A DNA stretch of 64,000 bases. It comes from Hibiscus mutabilis (lineage: Eukaryota; Streptophyta; Magnoliopsida; Malvales; Malvaceae). The notes under the pieces were generated by a model. The model was given only the letters and a program-made list of their open reading frames with translations, made no database searches and was not told the origin of the DNA. Location of the stretch: NCBI GenBank assembly GCA_019671005.1, contig CM033744.1:16298128-16362127 (forward strand). The letters are read 5' to 3'. The position numbers were made by a program, and so were the translations under genes. Of the stretch, positions 1 through 12,235 are shown piece by piece (position 1 is the stretch's first letter; each line of letters begins with the position of its first letter).

Positions 1-3000
1 TTTATTGTTTGCATGATTGATTTCGAAATTTTATAAACGGTTTCGAAACTGTGTAATAAGAATTATCTCAAACAATTCTGCCCAATGTAACAATTGAAAA
101 TACTTATCTGCTAATGACGTATCAGAGCGTGTTACAGAGATTCAAAAATGATAGTGAGAAGACTTTCATATCGGGAACATACTTATTTTGAAATTCAAAA
201 TCTTGGGAACCGCTAATATAAATTTTAAATGATTTTTTTATCACCCTTTATTTTATGCAAATTTATTATTCATTTCATTATTCAAATCATGGTTTTTAAT
301 TTCAGCAGTATATTCATAATATGGCAAGTATAATGATATGAATCTTCAAGTAAATAATTTTTAAATTCATATTTTATGTAAAAGTTTAGAATTAATAACT
401 CTTTAAAATGTTCTGGATCAATGTTATGATAATCTTTATACTATTCCGGAACAATGTTCATGATACATAAACTGAAAATCATTAAAGTACAGGTCCAATT
501 CTTGGTTAGTTGTTCGAGTTTCAGAGTTTGATGATAGGTTTTAGAATTGCATACTAAAACTTATCTGAAAACTGTTCTGACTTGTGCCCAATGCAACAAT
601 TGAGAAGACATATATGTGGCTGACGTATTTGAACGTGTTACAGAAATTCAAAACAGACAGTGAAAAGACTCCTTTATATCAGGAACATGCGTCTTTTGAA
701 ATTTGAAATCCATTGAAAAGAAAATTAATTTTTTTCTAACACGCTAACATGAATTTAACCTTTCGGAACAAGTTGTGCTGAGAAATTAATAAAATGTGTA
801 ACGAAAACATTTCTTCCATATTTAATAAAGTAGTACAACAGAAAAGATAGTTCAGAGTAGGAACCACACTTTTTAACTAGTTTCGAACCTATTAATTTCA
901 GTTTCGAAATGTATGAGGCAAATCTTAAACTAAAATCGATACTAAAACATGTAATAATTTAGGTTTGTCGAGAAGCGTTCAATATTTGTACTATTATTAT
1001 ACTCTATTTAAAACCCAAAAATTCCTTCACCACACATTTTACTTGTTCATATTCACAAACATTATCATTCTTAACATATTATTTAGTCCTAATATTTGAT
1101 TTTTACCCTAATAATATTAATATAGTGATATTTGTGTTCATTTTAGTTCCTAAGGCAAGAGTAACTAGTATGTTGTAATTTAGTGTTATTGGTTTAGCAG
1201 AATAATTTATATCCCTTTAAGGTTTTTTGGATTAGGATTTAGGTCGTGGTGTTAGTGGTTTAGGGTTTATGTTTTAGTTTACGGTTATTAGTTTATGAGA
1301 TGAACTTTTATGGCTTTATGGTTAATGGTTTATGATGTAGGGTATACTATTGTTGGGTTAGGGTTTATGGTGTAGTTAATGGTTTACATGATTAACTTAT
1401 ATGGTTTAAGGTTTATTGTTTAGCTTAGTGAATGAGATTAACTTCAAGCATTATATAGTCTATATTCTACAATCTACCGTTAATATACCATACGTTATGA
1501 TATTATTCTTAATATAGTCTATAGTATATGTCTCTAATGGTCTTCAGTCTATTATACAAATACGTGAATAAGCCAAGTGTTATGTGATGATGTTGTTTTA
1601 GGGGTTATAGGATTATAGCCTTTAGGTTTATGGCACTAGTAGGGCTATGAGTTTAGGGATGAAATTGAAGCACATGTATTTATCATCTACATAATTTTGT
1701 CTAATAATGTAAAGATGGTGTAATTTTTGTTCATTTTAGTCCATAAAATTATAATTTTATTCCAAAAGTGACCCATATTTATTTCTAACTTTTCTAATTT
1801 CGTCCAAAACCCTATACTTTTTGTACTTGTAAATGTGTTCAAACAATATAAATTATAAGTCTATTTAAGAATTCTAAAACTACGGCTCCAAATCCAACTT
1901 ATAACCTAATTTGGAACTCGATTGAATTAAATAAAAACCTTAAAGCTCCTTACGAATACATGTTACATTTTTTGGTTTAAAGTTGCATTGCATAACATCT
2001 TTTTATATGATTAATTACATAATTAATCGACATAAAGTGGAACATGAAAAGTTCAAGGTCGATCGTATACAAGTGAATCAAAACTTCTACTAAAATCATT
2101 AGGAAAACATGTAACAATTTAGATTAGAATTTTAAGTTTTGAAACCATTTGAAAATGTTCGAAACTAGTCGCATTATTGCGAAGACAATTTCTGCGAGTA
2201 GTTTATGACAATTGTGGCAAGTTTATAATTATAAATGAAATGACAGTATTCCAATACAAAGAGAATGCTCATTGGAATGTGGTGATAGGAGGGTGTGGTT
2301 GCACAAGGGTTAGGGAGATTTTGTAGAGCATTAATCAATCGAATTAGGGTCTTTTGTGGTTTTCCAATACAAAGGGAATTATCAAATTCTTAAGATTTAA
2401 TTTTTGATAGAACTGCTTCAGAGATCAAATATCCCAAAACTAAAACTGATGATGTTAGTAGCAAAAGGAAAACGATATCAAATTTGTCAAGTTCCCTCCC
2501 TCAAAAGTAAATTAAAAGTGATTCACCATATAAAATTGGAAGTAATTTATTCTAACGATCTGGTGCTGTTTGGTTGTTATCATGGTGTCCACAATCGATC
2601 AGACCCACAACTGACAAACGATCAACCTCCCTGATGATATATATGGGGAAAACGGACAATGTCCACCATATTCACAGGTACGATAATTCTATTTGCATTC
2701 ACCGCTTCCCGATGTAGTTCTGAACACCAACAAACAATAGTATTTGGAAAATCTTTAGAGCAAGATTTCCCAAATACTATGTCCTTTGGTTTTTATTCCC
2801 TACAAGATGGCTAACCACAACCTTCTAAATACCATTGTTTTTTTGACACGAACAATCTAAAATGAGAACTCCACCCGAATCTATAAAAAGCAGTCTCTGC
2901 ATACTAGTATAAAATAGTGTAGAGACAAAAACTACAAACCCAAAGGAAAGAATACACTATGATAGAGTCGGCCATTAGGGTATGAAGCTGATAACGCCAA

Positions 3001-4560
3001 AGGACTCCTATTTATAATAGAAAAATAAAATATTTTATATTTAAACCTATTTTGGTACGCGTACAAAACATTCAGAATAATGTTCATGACAAAGTAACCA
3101 AAAATCTTTAAAAGTACATTTCATATATTTAGTTGGTTGGTTGAGGTTTGGAATTTGAAAATTGGTTTCTGAACTTCAAAACAAGACTTGTCTGTAAACT
3201 GTTTAGCCTGCTACAACAACTGAAAAGACCTATCTACTGCTGACGGATAGGAATGGGTTACAGAGATTCGAAACAGACATTGAAAAGATGTTTACTTACT
3301 TACTGGGAACCTCTTTTGAATTTCTTATTTCATTGAAGCCACAATTTAATTTTTTATTACACCTGTCAAATTAATTATTTTTTTACATGTTTTTAAAATT
3401 TTATACTATAACTGAAAAGATAACTACGGTTGGAAGCTTGGAACCACAAAATTTTAATAGTTCCAAACCAGTGAATATGTGTTTCAATACTTGTCCAGTG
3501 AAACTTTAACTGAAATTGGCAGTATAAATTGTAATATTTTATTTATCATGTGAAAAGTTTGGTACTTTATATGTACATGTTCGATACTCGTAGCTTACTA
3601 AAAAGACTCTTCCTGCGAGAATTTAAATTGCACATTTATGTTGACGTTTTAATTCCTCTATGAATAAACATTAATTACCAAAGATCAGGATTTAATCGCC
3701 TCAAGATTAGCACATCAAAGTACTTATAAGTTAAAATACGAACTAGTGTATGAAAGTTGAAATTAAAGGTTCGGAGAACAAGCAGTAACATTATATGTTG
3801 AATTTAAAATGAAATCGTTACTAAAACATGTAATATTTTAGGTTTCACGTGAGACGTTCGAGACTGTATAGTAATCGTTCGATACTCATCAAATTATTAT
3901 ACTCGATTTAAACCGCAAATATTCCTTCACACTTTTTACTTGTTCATACTCATATTAGCATTCTTAACATATTAAATATTTAGTTCCTAAGATTTCATTT
4001 TTACCCTTAAAAATTTTAATACGGTGATATTTGTGATCATTTTACTGCCTATACGTCAAGTTTACTCTCAAAATTTTAAAATGGTCATATTTCTATTAAT
4101 TTTAGTTCCTAAGATTTAATTTTTACCATATACCCTATAGAAACAAAATCAACATCGGTAGGACTAACTCCTATGTTGTAATTTAGGGTTATTGGTTTGT
4201 GGGATTAAATTTTATGGCTATAAGGTTTTTGGGTTAATGTTTTACCTATTAGTATTAGTGGTTTAGGGTTTATGTTGTAGTTTAGGGGTAATAGTTTCTA
4301 ACATGAATTTATATGCCTTTAAGGTTTATAGTTTATGATTTAGGGCTTACTAGTAATAGGTTAGGGTGTATGATGTAGTTTAGGGTTATTGTTTTGAATG
4401 ATTAATTTGTATGGTTTAAGCCTTTAAGGTTTATTATTTTATTGGCAGTTATTTAGGCAAGAATCGACAAGGCCTTTTTACAAGGGTTTTATGGTTTATG
4501 GTTTTGGTTTACGTTTTACATTTTATGGTTTAGGGATTAGGGGATAAACCATTGCTTTTC
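1..4560. repeat. AT-rich intergenic DNA with an old dispersed repeat family
   Basis: No convincing gene was found. At least three diverged copies of one block occur near 51-240, 560-760 and 3190-3360. Each has the order: a ...CAACAAyTGAAAAGAC-like start, then ...CTGACG...GTTACAGA, then ...GAAAAGA...GGAACA. A longer block near 930-1440 is repeated near 3805-4450 (shared order: ACATGTAAT...TTTAGG, TATTATACT, ATTCCTTCAC, TTTTTACTTGTTCAT, TATGTTGTAATTTAG, then many GGTTTAGGGTTTATG-like words). The last part is rich in TTTAGGG-like words resembling degenerate plant telomere repeat, but it is not a true telomere array. Short ORFs in this interval lack family features. This is probably several overlapping remains of one old transposon family. 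Confidence 0.5.
2737..2780. repeat. Short foldback (hairpin), MITE-like
   Basis: Arms at 2737-2755 and 2762-2780 are inverted complements over 19 bases with one mismatch. The loop is six bases. A second, weaker partner for the left arm lies near 2815-2833, suggesting a decayed foldback element about 100 bp long. No target duplication was identified. Confidence 0.5.
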
Positions 4561-4874
4561 TACTAGCTTCTATTATACACTCCTACCTGAACACGCCAAA
4601 GTAAGGGAGAATCTAAATAGTCACATCTCACACACACACTCTCTACTTCTGCCAATTCCACTTCCACTTCCCCATTACAAACACAACCATATATGGTGTC
4701 CCGCATTTCCCCATTAATGCTTAATGACTAATTTTATGGTTCACCACTTATTCCTTAGCCTTTCTACCTCTATTATTGTCATACAATTAGGAGGAGCAAA
4801 TTTGTGATTATTCAATTTCCATTTTTATACAAGCTTTTCAACTTCCTCTACTGTTTTGTGTTCAACGGTGTATT

Positions 4875-5786
4875 ATGGCGCACAGAGCTTCGTCCTCAAA
4901 CTTCGTCGCCACTACATTTGACCCTAACACACTGGTTACCACACTTGAGATCCTCTCTCCAACCTTCGTGGTTACAAACTGTCTCCTCTCCAGTTCATTC
5001 AAGCAAAGATATGAATTGGTATGCCAAAAACGGATTCTTGAAGAAGAAGGGTTAGAATTCACCCCTACCTATATGTTACTATTCAATGCAGATATGCTGG
5101 ATATGATTCGCAAGCAGAAGTGAGATACATTTATTCAGCAGTGGGTGACATCAATGTCTCCTGAGTACAAGAATTTTACACAGACATTGGTCACGATAGA
5201 GAGAAACTAGTACAGGTTAGGGGAAATTAGTGGATTTCTCTACCGATGTAATAAAAAATTACTATGAATTCTTAGACCACCAGGAAGCCCACACCACTTC
5301 CATGGACCTTGTTACGGACGCAACATACTCCTTTATTCTACGGGACCTTTGTGTTGAAAGAACTAAATGGACTGGAGAAGGCCATGAGAGAATGGTACAA
5401 TCCATGAGAGAATGGTACAATGGTGACAACTTCTACAAGATTCAAGATTTTGGGCCCATAACATCAACAACCACCTTTTACCCACCTAAAATCGAGAAAC
5501 TTTTTCTCTCTACAGGATGTTGTTATTAAACTCACTCGTCAATGGACGTGACCTATACCCGACGCAGCTGATTCACGCTGCCATCGTTGAAAGAGCTACG
5601 TCGATGAGCAAACCACGGGATCTATTCTTCCCTAACCTGATCACAGCACTATGTGCGAAGGCGGGAGTGGACTAATGGCCAGGGGATACCATTATTGATG
5701 CGCTCTGAGGACTGCTCCCATTTGAAGTGGAGGAACTAAAGGGATACGCCCAAATTGCACTAAAGCATTGCATCTCATTAAAATAG
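4875..5786 (+). pseudogene. Decayed putative plant transposon protein (PF20167-like)
   Basis: A decayed ORF of the family usually annotated as putative plant transposon protein, of unknown biochemical role. The first ATG is at 4875 (MAHRASSSN...). The reading frame is broken by a stop near 5121, further stops to about 5230, and a frame change near 5400-5520. The C-terminal part reads in another frame and contains FFPNLITALCAKAGVDWPGD-like text (one TAG inside), which matches the family's conserved LITxLCxxAGV segment. It ends ...HCISLK and stop at 5784-5786. A 20-bp tandem duplication at 5382-5421 explains part of the frame damage. The family call rests on remembered motif similarity, so it is moderately sure; that the copy is non-functional is clear. 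Confidence 0.55.
5382..5421 (+). repeat. 20-bp perfect tandem duplication inside the pseudogene
   Basis: The 20-base unit CCATGAGAGAATGGTACAAT occurs twice in immediate succession (5382-5401 and 5402-5421). Twenty is not a multiple of three, so the second copy shifts the frame. Removing one copy joins an upstream frame reading ...LKELNGLEKAMREWYN to the downstream frame ...GDNFYKIQDFG. Confidence 0.9.
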
Positions 5787-6600
5787 CTGAGGAATGAATT
5801 ACAACTGTTTCATGTCTTCGAATCCTTGTAATCAAAGCTTAGTTGGAAACTTGGGAAGCTATTTACTGTTTTTAATTTCTGCATTTTCTTCTTGCTTTCA
5901 TTTGCATTGCTTGATTTGCATTATTAGAAAGAAAATATATCACAATGACAATTTAGTAAAATTTACCTACAAGTAATCTTATATTCCCTAAACCATCCAT
6001 GTAATCTTACATTCCCTCGAAATAATACAAAACAATTATGTAATCGCACCCCCCAAAAAAACATTTTTGATCATAATAATTAAAAACATTTCTAACAAAG
6101 AAAAAAGATTTCTACATCATGAGACCAATTAAAGTCCAACTTAAAATGTAAGAACAATCAGTTACATTATATGTTTATTATACAGTTTCAATACTAATTA
6201 AATTTCATATGTTGCAGTGTTTGCTACTACGTATCGGAACCGATATCTAGGTTTCGACACTTTAAAAATATTTGAACTTTGACTTATGACATATTTAGTG
6301 TTAAACTTAAAACCTTTCACTTTTGGGTTTCCATTTTTGCTTCTTTTTAATTAACAATTGCACAACTTATTACCAATTCACTACTTAACGTGGAATATAT
6401 ATATCAAAGCTAAAAGGTCACAGCTAAAAATTAAAAAATAATGACCTTTTTCTTCTCTCACTTAGTTGTGCGAGCCGATTAGATTCTCTTTTCCTTCCGT
6501 TCAAAATCTTTAATTTAGAACTTTTCACTTTTTCTTTCACCAATCAAAACCTTCTAAACACCACCTCCTCGTCCCCTCTATTTCAAATTTGAATCTGTAA
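5787..6600. other. Gene-free AT-rich stretch
   Basis: No coding or RNA feature supported. There is a small direct repeat of a GTAATCTTAyATTCCCT word near 5974 and 6002, and AT-rich, pyrimidine-rich sequence near 6380-6600 that could be a promoter and leader for the gene at 7503. No motif is strong enough to call. Confidence 0.4.
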
Positions 6601-7330
6601 GATTCCAAGGTATTTCTGGAAACCCCAGTTTTTTTAAATAGTCTTGATTTTTGTTTCGCTTTAATGTACTTTCCATGACTGATCGTTGATGTTGATAATA
6701 TGGTTGCTATTATTGATGGGTATTTTTTTAATTTCCTGATTATTTTGTTTACATTTTTATAGGAACCCTAAACCTAGTTCTCTTATAGACTGCTGGAAGC
6801 AAGCAAAGGTATATTTATGGGAACCCTAGTTCTGTTAAAAAACCTTAGTTTTTTGTTCTTGTTTGGTTTTCATTTACTATACATGGATGACTGTTGCTGT
6901 TGAAAAATTGGTTGATATAATTTATAGGGGTTTTAGATTTTTTGCTTTTTTCTAAAGCATGAAGCCTAAACTTAGTTCAATCAAATCCTGCCTACTGGAA
7001 TCAAAGGTATATTTATAGAAACCAAAACTATTTCCTTAAACATTTCCTTTCTTTTGATTGGTTTTCATTTACTTTCCATGCCTCATCGTTGATGTTGACA
7101 AATTGGTTGATATTATTGTTTGGGTTCTAAAGCAGGAAGCCTAAATTCGTTTAAATTTTAATAAGGACCCTAAGCACAATTAAATCAAAGGTATTTCTGG
7201 ATACCCTTAAATTTTTACATAGTATTAGAGTTTCATTTACTTGGTTTTCCAATCCTTTACATGGCTTAGCTTTCAACTTGGAAATTGCTTGACATTATCG
7301 ATGTGCTTGGCTTCGTCTTCAAAACACTTT
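6600..7330 (+). repeat. Four-copy ~190-200 bp tandem repeat with intron-like junctions
   Basis: The word CAAAGGTATATTTATGG or a close variant recurs at about 6608, 6808, 7004 and 7187, a spacing of roughly 200, 196 and 183 bases. Between them each unit carries GAACCCTA, a T-rich block, GGTTTTCATTTACT, CATGnnTnATCGTTGATGTTGA and GGTTGATATTAT. Each AAAG^GTAT looks like a splice donor, and TTTTTATAG^GAACCCTA near 6762 looks like an acceptor. The block ends about 170 bases before the ORF at 7503, so it may be a repeated 5' untranslated region with introns. Confidence 0.6.
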
Positions 7331-7502
7331 TGATATTACTCATTGGTTCCTCTGAATTTTCTCCTATTTTCATATATTATATAATGGGTTGGCCAAAATC
7401 TTGAATCTGTGATGTTCATCGACTTTCAATCAATTATTTTATTTCTTATAGGATCCCTAAACCCAAATCCTACTAAACTCCTTTTTACTCTACCCATTAA
7501 CC

Positions 7503-8614
7503 ATGCAGCAGCCAACCAAATGTCAAAAGTATAGTAAGCTAACACCATCTATTGATGAATCCTGTTTGAGAGACGAGAATGAAAAGACCAAATTTTATAA
7601 ATATTTCTACAATAGAACAATTCATAAAGAACGTGTTGTGGCCATTAATTTCCTTCAAAACCCATACTACAACTTCAAAATAAAGCCAACTTTCATGAAA
7701 TAGGGTTTGAATACTTTTCTTGAAATCAAACTGAGGGTTTGTGAAAGACTTGTACGGATCTTTTATAGTAATGCCACAAATGTACGTGATCCAAATTCAT
7801 CTGAGATCATAGGCATTAACTTTTATGTTATGGATAAAGAACTCTTTATCACCCCTAATCAATTGCATCTGATTTAGGTATTGAAAATAAAGGCCCTTAC
7901 AATGAAATCGATACCAGCTCTATTGAAAAGTACAAAGACCATAACCCCATAAATCTTTTTTTGAATAGAGAATCTTTCACCTTATTGTCGCATGGTTTTT
8001 TCGATCGTCCAGTGGAAAGGCATGAACAATTCGAGAGATTGATTATTAGTGGCTTAACCAATTTCGAACTGAGGTTGCTTCTAACATTGCAAAAATCATT
8101 TTCCTCCAGTTAGTCTCACTTTTTAATAAGGGCCATGGGGCCTCAACCTCTCTTCCATATGCTTGTGTCTTTACACACATCTTTTAGAAGAATGATCTTA
8201 ATTTTTCTTCAGACCCACCTATCCCTTTAAAGGAAAAGATTGACATTCATTCGGCCTGCAAATGCGGATACCTCTTTAAAATAATTGTTGGATTTACAAT
8301 GACTCAAAAGGTGCCTCCAACACAGAAAATATGGAAGAACATTCCCCTTCGCTTGCCTAACAAATTTCTTCTACAAATTGAGAGGAGATTACAATGAAGT
8401 CACTGTATGACTACATGGTTACTTGTCGTCAACATGTTGATTTGCAGTTAGTTGACCTTCGTAACCATGCTGATTCACAGTTCTTCGAGCTTCGAAACAT
8501 ACTGACTCTCATTTTACTAAGATTCATAAGTATGTTGATTCTTGGTTTGTAGAGCTTTGCAAGGAAATGGCCACCCTTCATCAAGAATTCAGTACCCGCA
8601 AGACGGATAACTAG
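7503..8614 (+). pseudogene. Second decayed putative plant transposon protein
   Basis: Starts at an ATG at 7503 (MQQPTKCQK...). After an in-frame TAG near 7701 the protein continues GLNTFLEIKLRVCERLVRIF..., which carries the conserved LVRxFYxNA block of the family (RLVRIFYSNA). Later pieces in shifted frames include LPYACVFTHIF, matching the family's LPYGxxLTxIF block. The C-terminal part repeats a DxQxxELRN-like pattern (8430-8580), suggesting a coiled coil, and ends ...HQEFSTRKTDN with a TAG at 8612-8614. At least three stops or frame changes make it a pseudogene. It lies on the same strand as the GRF ORF downstream and behind the tandem-repeated leader upstream. The biochemical function of the family is not known to me. 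Confidence 0.55.
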
Positions 8615-8841
8615 ACTTTTAATATAATGACATTTGAAGTTGCTAATATTTTTTGGAATTTCATGCGTATGGACTTAATGTTTGATGGACTTTATTTTAT
8701 TTTATTTCAGTTACTTTTCTATAAATTTAAAATTCTATTGCTTTTTATTATTTTTTGCCAAAATTTTATAATGTTCTTATAATCCTCTCCACTTCCATCT
8801 TTGCACAATGCAACATTAACTGATTGAGTTGTCCTACAACT

Positions 8842-9213
8842 ATGTCTACTGGTAGTTCTAAAACACGTGCTGAAGGAAACGTTGTTCACTGTTATTGTGG
8901 ATTGCAATCACCAGTTTGCCTTTCAACTGTACTAGAGAGCAAAGGGAAGAGATTTTATGGATGTGTTACAGGCCCTGAGGTATTAAATAATAAGTTGATG
9001 TTCCAGTGTTTTGAGTAATGCATTATTCTTAATTTATTCTGCACATTGGTAGAGAGCTGTGATTTCTTTAAATGGAATCACAATGATGGAAATTCGATCG
9101 ATATTAAAGAATTGAGAAATCAGGATCAAACGTTGTTGGCTACAAAAAGGGAAATTAGAATTCATAATGCCAAATTGCAGACAATGTTGAATATGGATGC
9201 AAAGGTTGTATAA
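8842..9213 (+). CDS. Small GRF-type zinc finger protein with C-terminal coiled coil
   Basis: Two-exon model: exon 1 at 8842-8979, a 75-base intron at 8980-9054 (GT...AG), exon 2 at 9055-9213, giving about 98 residues. Exon 1 begins at ATG 8842 (MSTGSSKTR...) and holds HCYCG (residues 16-20) and GKRFYGC (35-41). Exon 2 starts SCDFFKW, which completes the CxC...GRxFYxC...CxFFxW signature of the GRF zinc finger family (PF06839), a probable nucleic-acid-binding fold. Residues about 56-95 are charged and heptad-like (ELRNQDQTLLATKREIRI...). Reading through the intron gives a stop at 9016-9018 before the motif completes, which supports splicing. Such short GRF plus coiled-coil proteins are common in plant genomes and often lie in repeats, so host function is uncertain. 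No frame damage is seen. Confidence 0.6.
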
Positions 9214-10159
9214 AAAATTGGCAAAATTTGAAGTCAAAACATAAAATTTGAAAAACAATGTGATGTTCTATAACTCCATTTTGATTATTTCATGGTTGTG
9301 TTATGTTGTAATAAATATTTTATCACATATATGAACACGATCCAACTTACCTTCTGGCAAACAAACAATGTCAGAATACATTTGGAAACTAACAGTAGTT
9401 TATAATTAATGTAATATGAAATACTTACAACTCACAGCATAATCCAAACCTATTTTGTAAAATGGGTGAAAGCTATACGGAAAATGATTCAATTCAAGAA
9501 TCTCTTATGCACGTCGCTAACACGCATTCTCTTGTCAGTAATTTTAGTTGTAATAGAACTAAGATTTTTGATACTCAAACATATAAAATGTATGCATTCT
9601 TGTAAAGTGTCGATACTAATCGTGTACAATGTTCATGATCATATATAGTTACGAGTTCATATGTAATTGGGAGTATCGAAATGTATATAAGAGATTCGAG
9701 ACTTATAACGAGAACGTCCACCTTAAATGCTACCATATCCTGTAAGATTTTAAGTTCATATTGAAGAATATCAAACCACGAGGTTTAGTATCGATACTTA
9801 TCGGTGCTAAAATGATGCCAAAAATGTTTAATGATACAGCTCTGCTTAAGTTGTCAAAATCCCATTACATTTGGTACATTTGTTACAGGAACCAATGTGT
9901 GTTGAAAAATATGATCACCAAAAAAATTAGATTAAAAACTATGATCTGAAATTTAATTCATGGTTCATTGCTACAAATTTACCTTAATTCAGCTAAAACG
10001 AATAGAAGAAGAGTATGTTTTCGTGCCGTCGTAGTCTGTAGATATATCAGATGTGATGTTCAAATCCTCAATTATTTTTTCTTTCTCGTGTCATCTCCTA
10101 GAATTACGTACAAAAATAGCGTCTATGTCTGCAGGAGGTGGAGAACCTCCTGTGATTCT
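9214..10159. other. Gene-free AT-rich stretch
   Basis: No supported gene. Words such as TCGATACT, TTCGAGACT and ATCGAAATG recall the dispersed family at 1-4560. A perfect 8-bp stem hairpin (CAGGAGGT, 5-base loop, ACCTCCTG) lies at 10132-10152. Confidence 0.4.
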
Positions 10160-10384
10160 TCATGAACTAACATCTTTATCAAAATTTATATAAAACTCGA
10201 TGTTGGTACCCCTTACACGGTTGTATCTCCTAAACATCTTGCGAAGGTCGCTTGCATTACGTATCTTTAGCATGTAATGATCTTCAGGGTAAGGCTTAAT
10301 AACGGGGATTTTGGCTTCCAATACAGACAATTTATTCCTTGTTGATGTTCCTAAAAAGAAAATGGTTGCAAAAAATCTTGCCAT
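10160..10384 (-). pseudogene. Possible Mutator-like (MULE) N-terminal fragment
   Basis: A 74-residue minus-strand ORF from an ATG at 10384. Its text ...LKIRNASDLRKMFRRYNRV... followed by IEFYINFD resembles the PB1-like N-terminal domain of plant MuDR-type transposases, where a run of acidic and hydrophobic residues ends in IE(L/F)YV-(E/F). No transposase core is seen downstream; the element is probably cut off, or the match is chance. Element A begins 60 bases to the right. Confidence 0.3.
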
Positions 10385-10443
10385 AATTTTACAAATTTTC
10401 TAAAAAATATGTAGAAGTATTTATAGAATATTTGTAAGGTGTT

Positions 10444-11869
10444 TGTGTGTAGAGATATACTAATAATGATGCGCAATCGGTGAAAGTATACACATCGGAC
10501 AAGTAATAAAGTGATGAGTAAGATCGTCTCCACAGGGATTGGAGGTATTTCAAGCGAGGTTTAAGCACTCAAAATAGAAACAAAATATTAAATGGAAGAG
10601 CTAATATGAGCAGTTAAAAGAAATACTGTAGCAAAAACTATATTAAAAACTAGGATGAATAGGTAAGACTACGAACATCCTCACACATGTGGAAACTCTA
10701 AAATAGGATAACAGATCGGGTTTATCAAGGAATCTTATGCCTAGTTCTCATGAATGACTAACACTTTCCAGCTTATACGATGGTCGACAGAGCTTATGCA
10801 TGTGTTTCTAAACAATCTCTAGCAAGAAACTGACAGTAAGAATGCTACAGCAATACCTCTCAACGTGAACCCTAGCAAGCTACTATCCTCGAAGTACTAC
10901 TCCTTTTAGTCGTTGAAACTATATCCTTATCTCTAAGGTGAGTTAGGGTTCTACCTCTCAGCATCAAACCCCATTGTCCACGTAGATCTAAGCTTAACTC
11001 TCTCAACTATTAAGCATAAAACAAGGGTAACAGCTAACTCTCGAAAGCTCTTACAAACCCAAGGCAATAAAACAACGAACAAAGCACATATGAACCTGGA
11101 AAAAGCTAAAGCATTCATTTAAACAAAAGCATAATCATCCACAATAAACCTAATCTACATAAAGTTAGTTCATGGCTAGGCAAATATCATCCAAAATCAT
11201 TCGTTTAATACAACCCATTTTAGAATAAAAAAAATGTAAGAGCAAAGAGCAACTAAGAGTAAAGGAAACTCCCAAGCCGCCTTGGACTGCCGTGAACCAC
11301 CCTAAGCTTGCTGCTTCTCTCAAAGGTCAGCAAGATCGTCCCATAGAGCTTTAACAATGGAGGACACCAAGATGAATGGGAAGGAGGGCAGCCGCCTTTT
11401 GCCTCTTTCTTTCTTAGCCCCTCAAGCACTTTTTCCCAGCTCTCCTTTTAATGTGGGTGTCCTATTCTTTATATAGTGGGGTCTCTTAGGTTTTTGTGCC
11501 CTTAATTCCTTGTGTACCCTACAGAATATTCCCTTCACAAGTTGGCACAGCTGCCTGGTGAAATCACGTGTGAGAGCTGTAAAATATCTTCTTCCTTTAT
11601 CTTTTTCTACGCCCAAAAATGTCATCCAAAATGCCGCAGCATATTTTCCTTTCTCAGCAACGCTCTTTAACTCACCTGCACATCACCACACCAAAACAAC
11701 CCTTTCTCTCAAGCAGCACCAATTTCACAAATATGTAAAATCAACCAAGCAAACACCACCAAATGCAATTATATGAGCTAAATGCATCTATATGCAATGA
11801 AATGAGCTTGAAACCAACCAATAAACTAAGTAAAAAGGCATGAAATGTATACTTTTTACAAGGTTATCA
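10444..11869 (-). repeat. Element A 3' LTR
   Basis: Direct copy of 19063-20491. On the minus strand it begins TGATAACCTTG (at 11869) and ends ...TATCTCTACACACA. The start at 10444 is uncertain by a few bases because this copy lacks about four bases (TGCA) relative to the other LTR at that end. Confidence 0.85.
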
Positions 11870-12195
11870 CACCCCCAAACTTAAGCTATTGCTTGTCCTC
11901 AAGCAATGAGTAGAGATAAACAAAGAAAATGCTATGACAAGGTTCAAATCACGACAACTCTATGGCATAAATTTTAGCCCTAAAAAATATAGGCTTCAAC
12001 ATGCTAGACAAATTGAGAATTTAAGAACTTTCTCTTAAGACAAGATCCTTTGTATGTGTGTGCATAATTGCCTCCAATCTATGCTTAACAGAGTTAGAAA
12101 AATTTTAGAGAAGCTCTCTATTATACCCTAGTATTTGTTAATCATTTACGCACAAGTTTACTCCCATAATTATAACCTTTTTTCTCTTTTTTAAC
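11870..12195 (-). other. Element A polypurine tract and 3' untranslated region
   Basis: Plus bases 11870-11882 read on the minus strand as AAGTTTGGGGGTG, the plus-strand primer next to the 3' LTR. Upstream is GAGGACAAGCAATAGCTTA, the conserved run seen before the PPT of Athila/Tat elements. The rest of the interval is non-coding and ends where element B sequence begins. Confidence 0.8.
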
Positions 12196-12235
12196 TGCTA
12201 CAAAGGGTTTCATCTCATCACACCAGAACTCACAT

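Noticed and set aside
1230..1440. TTTAGGG-rich stretch as an interstitial telomere
   Set aside because: The words are irregularly spaced and mixed with TTTATGG and TTTAATGG; there is no run of perfect plant telomere repeats.
2404..2634. 76-residue ORF
   Set aside because: It starts with TTG, not ATG, lies in AT-rich repeat DNA and matches nothing I recognise.
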